This document shows positions 61,781 to 64,000 of a stretch of 64,000 bases of DNA, piece by piece; within the stretch, counting starts at the first letter, position 1, and each line of letters opens with the position of its first letter. The translations under genes were made by a program, and so were the position numbers. Under the pieces are notes generated by a model that was given only the letters and a program-made list of their open reading frames with translations, was not told where the DNA came from and did not search any database. Source of the DNA: Calothrix sp. PCC 7716 (lineage in GTDB: Bacteria > Cyanobacteriota > Cyanobacteriia > Cyanobacteriales > Nostocaceae); contig NZ_AP025018.1 of the NCBI RefSeq assembly GCF_019977735.1, forward strand, positions 1,736,001-1,800,000, given 5' to 3'.

Positions 61781-63058
61781 ATGAGTAAAGTTGTTTATCT
61801 TCAATGTCCGACGGGTATTTCGGGCGATATGTGTCTAGGCGCCTTGGTAAGTTTAGGTGTCCCGGTTGAGTATTTGACAGAAAAGCTTAATTCTTTAGGA
61901 ATTGAGAACGAGTATACTATTACCTCTGAATTAGTCCACCGCCACAGCCAAGAAGCAACAAAAGTTCATGTAAATTTGGTGGGACAAGATCATCATGGGC
62001 ATCATCATCACCATGACCATCATCATGGGCGCCATTTGCCAGAAATAGAGGCGATGATTTTGAAGGCACAGTTACCAGCGCGTGCAGAAGCATGGAGTTT
62101 AGCGGTGTTTCGGCAGTTAGCGGTTGCAGAGGGTGCAGTACATGGTGTCGCACCAGAACAAGTACACTTTCATGAAGTTGGCGCCGTCGATGCGATAGTT
62201 GATATTGTAGGCACTTGTTTGGGTTTAGATTGGTTAGGTATTGATAATAATGAAGATGGTTTACCTTTACTTTATTGTTCAGCATTGCCAACAGGTGGTG
62301 GAACAGTGAAAGCAGCACATGGAGTAATGGCTGTTCCTGTTCCTGCGGTATTAAAGTTATGGGAAGCGCGCGGAGTCCCTGTTTATAGTAATGGTATTGA
62401 GAAAGAATTAGTAACGCCAACTGGTGCAGCGATAGTGACGACTCTAGCAAAACAATTTGGCGCCGCTCCAGCAATGAGTATAAAGCAAGTTGGACTTGGG
62501 GCTGGAAGTATAAATTTATCTATATCAAATGTTTTGCAGGCTTGGTTAGGTCATTCAAACTCAGAACAAAATGTTTCATTAGAGAGCAGTCCTTACATTG
62601 AAACAGTTTCTGTTCTTGAAACGCAAATCGATGATTTAAACCCGCAAGCTATAGGTTATTTGTACGATGAATTATTGACTGCTGGCGCATTAGATGTATT
62701 TACGCAGTCCATCGGTATGAAAAAATCACGTCCAGGAATTTTATTAACTGTGATTTCGAGGCAGGAAAAAATACAGCAAATTCAAGAAATTTTATTTCGG
62801 GAAACTACAACTTTAGGAATTCGTTGTTCGACGCAGCAACGTACTACACTGCAACGTCAAATGGAAACGGTCGAAACTGGTTATGGAACTGTATCTGTAA
62901 AAATTGCATGGCTTGGAGAAGCGACGAATAAAGTAGTGACGAATGTTCAACCCGAATACGAAGATTGTGCTTCTTTGGCAAGAAAATATAATATACCTTG
63001 GCGCCAAATTCAACGTCTAGCTTTACAAAGTTGGTATCAAAACAATAAGGATAGTTGA
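61781..63058 (+). CDS. larC: Nickel pincer cofactor biosynthesis protein LarC
   Basis: Inserts nickel into the pyridinium-3,5-dithiocarboxylate mononucleotide cofactor of lactate racemase-type enzymes. 425 aa, a single uninterrupted frame covering both LarC1 and LarC2 parts. Motifs: LQCPTGISGDMCLGAL at the start, a His-rich metal-binding stretch near residues 71-87, HFHEVGAVDAIVDIVG, the GTVKAAHGVMAVPVPA segment, and TPTGAAIVT. The C-terminal part with MKKSRPGILLTVI is the LarC2 region, with no frameshift. No larA or larB lies in the window. Confidence 0.93.
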   Translation: MSKVVYLQCPTGISGDMCLGALVSLGVPVEYLTEKLNSLGIENEYTITSELVHRHSQEATKVHVNLVGQDHHGHHHHHDHHHGRHLPEIEAMILKAQLPARAEAWSLAVFRQLAVAEGAVHGVAPEQVHFHEVGAVDAIVDIVGTCLGLDWLGIDNNEDGLPLLYCSALPTGGGTVKAAHGVMAVPVPAVLKLWEARGVPVYSNGIEKELVTPTGAAIVTTLAKQFGAAPAMSIKQVGLGAGSINLSISNVLQAWLGHSNSEQNVSLESSPYIETVSVLETQIDDLNPQAIGYLYDELLTAGALDVFTQSIGMKKSRPGILLTVISRQEKIQQIQEILFRETTTLGIRCSTQQRTTLQRQMETVETGYGTVSVKIAWLGEATNKVVTNVQPEYEDCASLARKYNIPWRQIQRLALQSWYQNNKDS

Positions 63059-63059
63059 T

Positions 63060-63090
63060 CCCCCCAACCCCCCTTAACAAGGGGGGCTAA
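63060..63090. repeat. CCCCC/GGGGG hairpin repeat
   Basis: CCCCCCAACCCCCCTTAACA and AGGGGGGCTAAG: same family as 21523 and 44541, directly after larC, and probably its terminator. Confidence 0.7.
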
Positions 63091-63150
63091 GAGATAATGC
63101 AAATTCCCCCGAATTCACGGGGGATAATTTGGATTATATTATATCCGTTT

Positions 63151-63717
63151 TTACTTAGATTCCTTAAGACCACGCTTTACTGTTTCAGTTTCATCAATGC
63201 CTGCTCGCTTGATGCCTTCAATTGGATTTCCAATTGTTTTTTCAGTTTGATCTGCTGCATAGCCAGGAGCATCTTTTGCATTGTTCTTGATGTTTGTCAA
63301 GCCCTTTTTGGTAGACTTACCGAAACTATCTGCTTCGTCCTGCAATTTCTCTTTAACAGACTCAGCTTTTTCTTGAACGTTTTCTCCTAATTTGTCGCTA
63401 TCTCTTGCAACGCGACTTGCATTTTCAGCAACGTTAGATGAACTTTTCTTAATATTTTCTTCTGCTTGACGCTTAAGTGCTTCAGCACGAGATTTTACGC
63501 TACCAAGTGCGCGTGAGTCTCTATCGCTAAAGTTATTCATTCCGCCTTCGTAATCATTAAGAGCACCTGTATCTTTTGGTGCATAATATTCAGATTTTTC
63601 TCCGGCATTAGGCTTTAATGTAGCAGCTAGGGAAGTACTGACGCTTGAAAAAAACAAGAACAAGCCTAATACTACAACAGCTAAAGCCTTTAACGGACGC
63701 AAGTTTTTCATTACCAC
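63151..63717 (-). CDS. Secreted or lipid-less LEA-like helical protein
   Basis: 188 aa (alternative ATG at 63711). N-terminal signal peptide with hydrophobic core (about residues 12-30, LAVVVLGLFLFFSSVSTS). The mature part is highly hydrophilic, with repeating AENAxRVARDSDKLGENVQE-like amphipathic heptads and a 40-residue Lys-rich end. Composition recalls late-embryogenesis-abundant / low-temperature-induced cyanobacterial proteins. Start supported by AGAGGAG. The neighbouring gene has the same charged character, so they may be a pair. No enzymatic motif. Confidence 0.6.
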   Translation of the reverse strand: MVMKNLRPLKALAVVVLGLFLFFSSVSTSLAATLKPNAGEKSEYYAPKDTGALNDYEGGMNNFSDRDSRALGSVKSRAEALKRQAEENIKKSSSNVAENASRVARDSDKLGENVQEKAESVKEKLQDEADSFGKSTKKGLTNIKNNAKDAPGYAADQTEKTIGNPIEGIKRAGIDETETVKRGLKESK

Positions 63718-63756
63718 TGCTCCTCTCTATTTAAGTTTCTAATTGATTGGTTATAA

Positions 63757-64000
63757 TTATTGAACGGCTGGATTTGGCTTGAATTCAGGTCGAGATCCGG
63801 CTTCGTCTGCCTTATCTTTTAAAAACGCAGATGCATCTTTAACTGATTCAGTTACTGTTTCAACTCGGTCTTTAAGACGTTCACCAACACCTTCTTCGCG
63901 TTGAATTAAACCACCTGGTTTTGGTTGAAAATCTTTTTCGGTGATGATGGGCATTTCAGCCTCTTTTTGAGCGCGACCTGCTGGAGTTTCGGCGCCGGGA
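63757..64000 (-). CDS. Partial gene: charged LEA-like protein, 5' end beyond the window
   Basis: The frame continues past the right edge of the window; the visible part is about 80 residues of C-terminus. It contains PIITEKDFQPKPGGLIQREE and an amphipathic stretch VGERLKDRVETVTESVKDAS followed by AFLKDKADEAG. The internal ATG at 63954 is not necessarily the start because coding continues upstream without a stop. Composition matches the neighbour at 63151, so likely a related stress-type protein. Function unknown. Confidence 0.6.
   Translation of the reverse strand, partial: PGAETPAGRAQKEAEMPIITEKDFQPKPGGLIQREEGVGERLKDRVETVTESVKDASAFLKDKADEAGSRPEFKPNPAVQ

Noticed and set aside
61781-63058. 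Programmed frameshift in larC
   Set aside because: Frame is continuous from LarC1 to LarC2, so none is needed.
1-64000. tRNA or rRNA genes
   Set aside because: No T-arm GGTTCGAATCC-type signature or rRNA-like segment was recognised on either strand; a covariance-model scan would be decisive.

Overview
The window is chromosomal DNA from a filamentous, probably heterocyst-forming cyanobacterium. The evidence is a set of lineage-typical genes: CP12, iron-uptake porins with an SLH domain, DUF3318, DUF3177, DUF751 (Ycf33) and DUF4327 proteins, a Cph1-type phytochrome with its Rcp1 regulator, SphS/SphR, and a HetZ-family protein. AT-rich intergenic DNA is packed with short dispersed repeats, including heptanucleotide STRR-type arrays. 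The usual cyanobacterial HIP1 octamer (GCGATCGC) was not seen. The palindrome GGCGCC is scattered through genes and gaps instead, about 110 copies by hand count, where roughly 4 would be expected by chance.

Layout. 1-3000: tandem duplication (1432-bp period) of an Rpn/DUF4351 PD-(D/E)XK nuclease gene plus a truncated third copy; a fourth relative lies at 28.9-29.9 kb. 3.0-9.2 kb: DUF3318 protein, a small zinc-ribbon protein, two iron-uptake porins and a Crp/Fnr regulator, followed by 1.6 kb without a recognisable gene. 10.8-13.7 kb: the phosphate regulon cluster sphR-sphS-phoU. 14.1-16.8 kb: two paralogous coiled-coil proteins separated by a 12-unit array of a 14-bp repeat carrying Shine-Dalgarno cores, then two opposite-strand 40-codon genes for similar basic peptides. 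17.2-28.7 kb: hisA, an L,D-transpeptidase, KDPG aldolase, a WD40 protein, a PRC/DUF2382 protein, recG with a partner gene, rpsB-tsf, and a glycosyltransferase.

30-42.5 kb is rich in signalling: a REC-GAF-PAS-histidine kinase with a downstream REC protein, a Uma2 nuclease, ppsA, a PMT-type glycosyltransferase, and a phytochrome-Rcp1-REC/histidine kinase cluster. 42.5-45 kb is an accessory, decaying patch: an HD-domain pseudogene with two frameshifts, a HATPase protein followed by a 5'-truncated AlbA_2 fragment, and a MITE-like element. 45-64 kb returns to core genes: trmB, metallophosphoesterase, FIST protein, cp12, DUF3177, guaA, a multi-PAS hybrid kinase, a CDF transporter, DUF4327, DUF751-rbfA, a HetZ-family gene, a Sua5/YciO protein, larC, and two secreted or charged helical proteins, the last running off the window.

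How the genes relate. Clear operon-like groups are sphR-sphS-phoU (phosphate sensing), rpsB-tsf (translation), the DUF751-rbfA pair, the recG pair, and the phytochrome group (red/far-red input, Rcp1 output, plus an additional REC-kinase). No complete mobile element, CRISPR array, tRNA or rRNA was recognised. The most unusual items are the GGCGCC palindrome usage, the Shine-Dalgarno tandem array with its coiled-coil pair and the adjacent twin 40-aa peptides, and a 32-bp palindrome that supplies the stop codons of two convergent genes.
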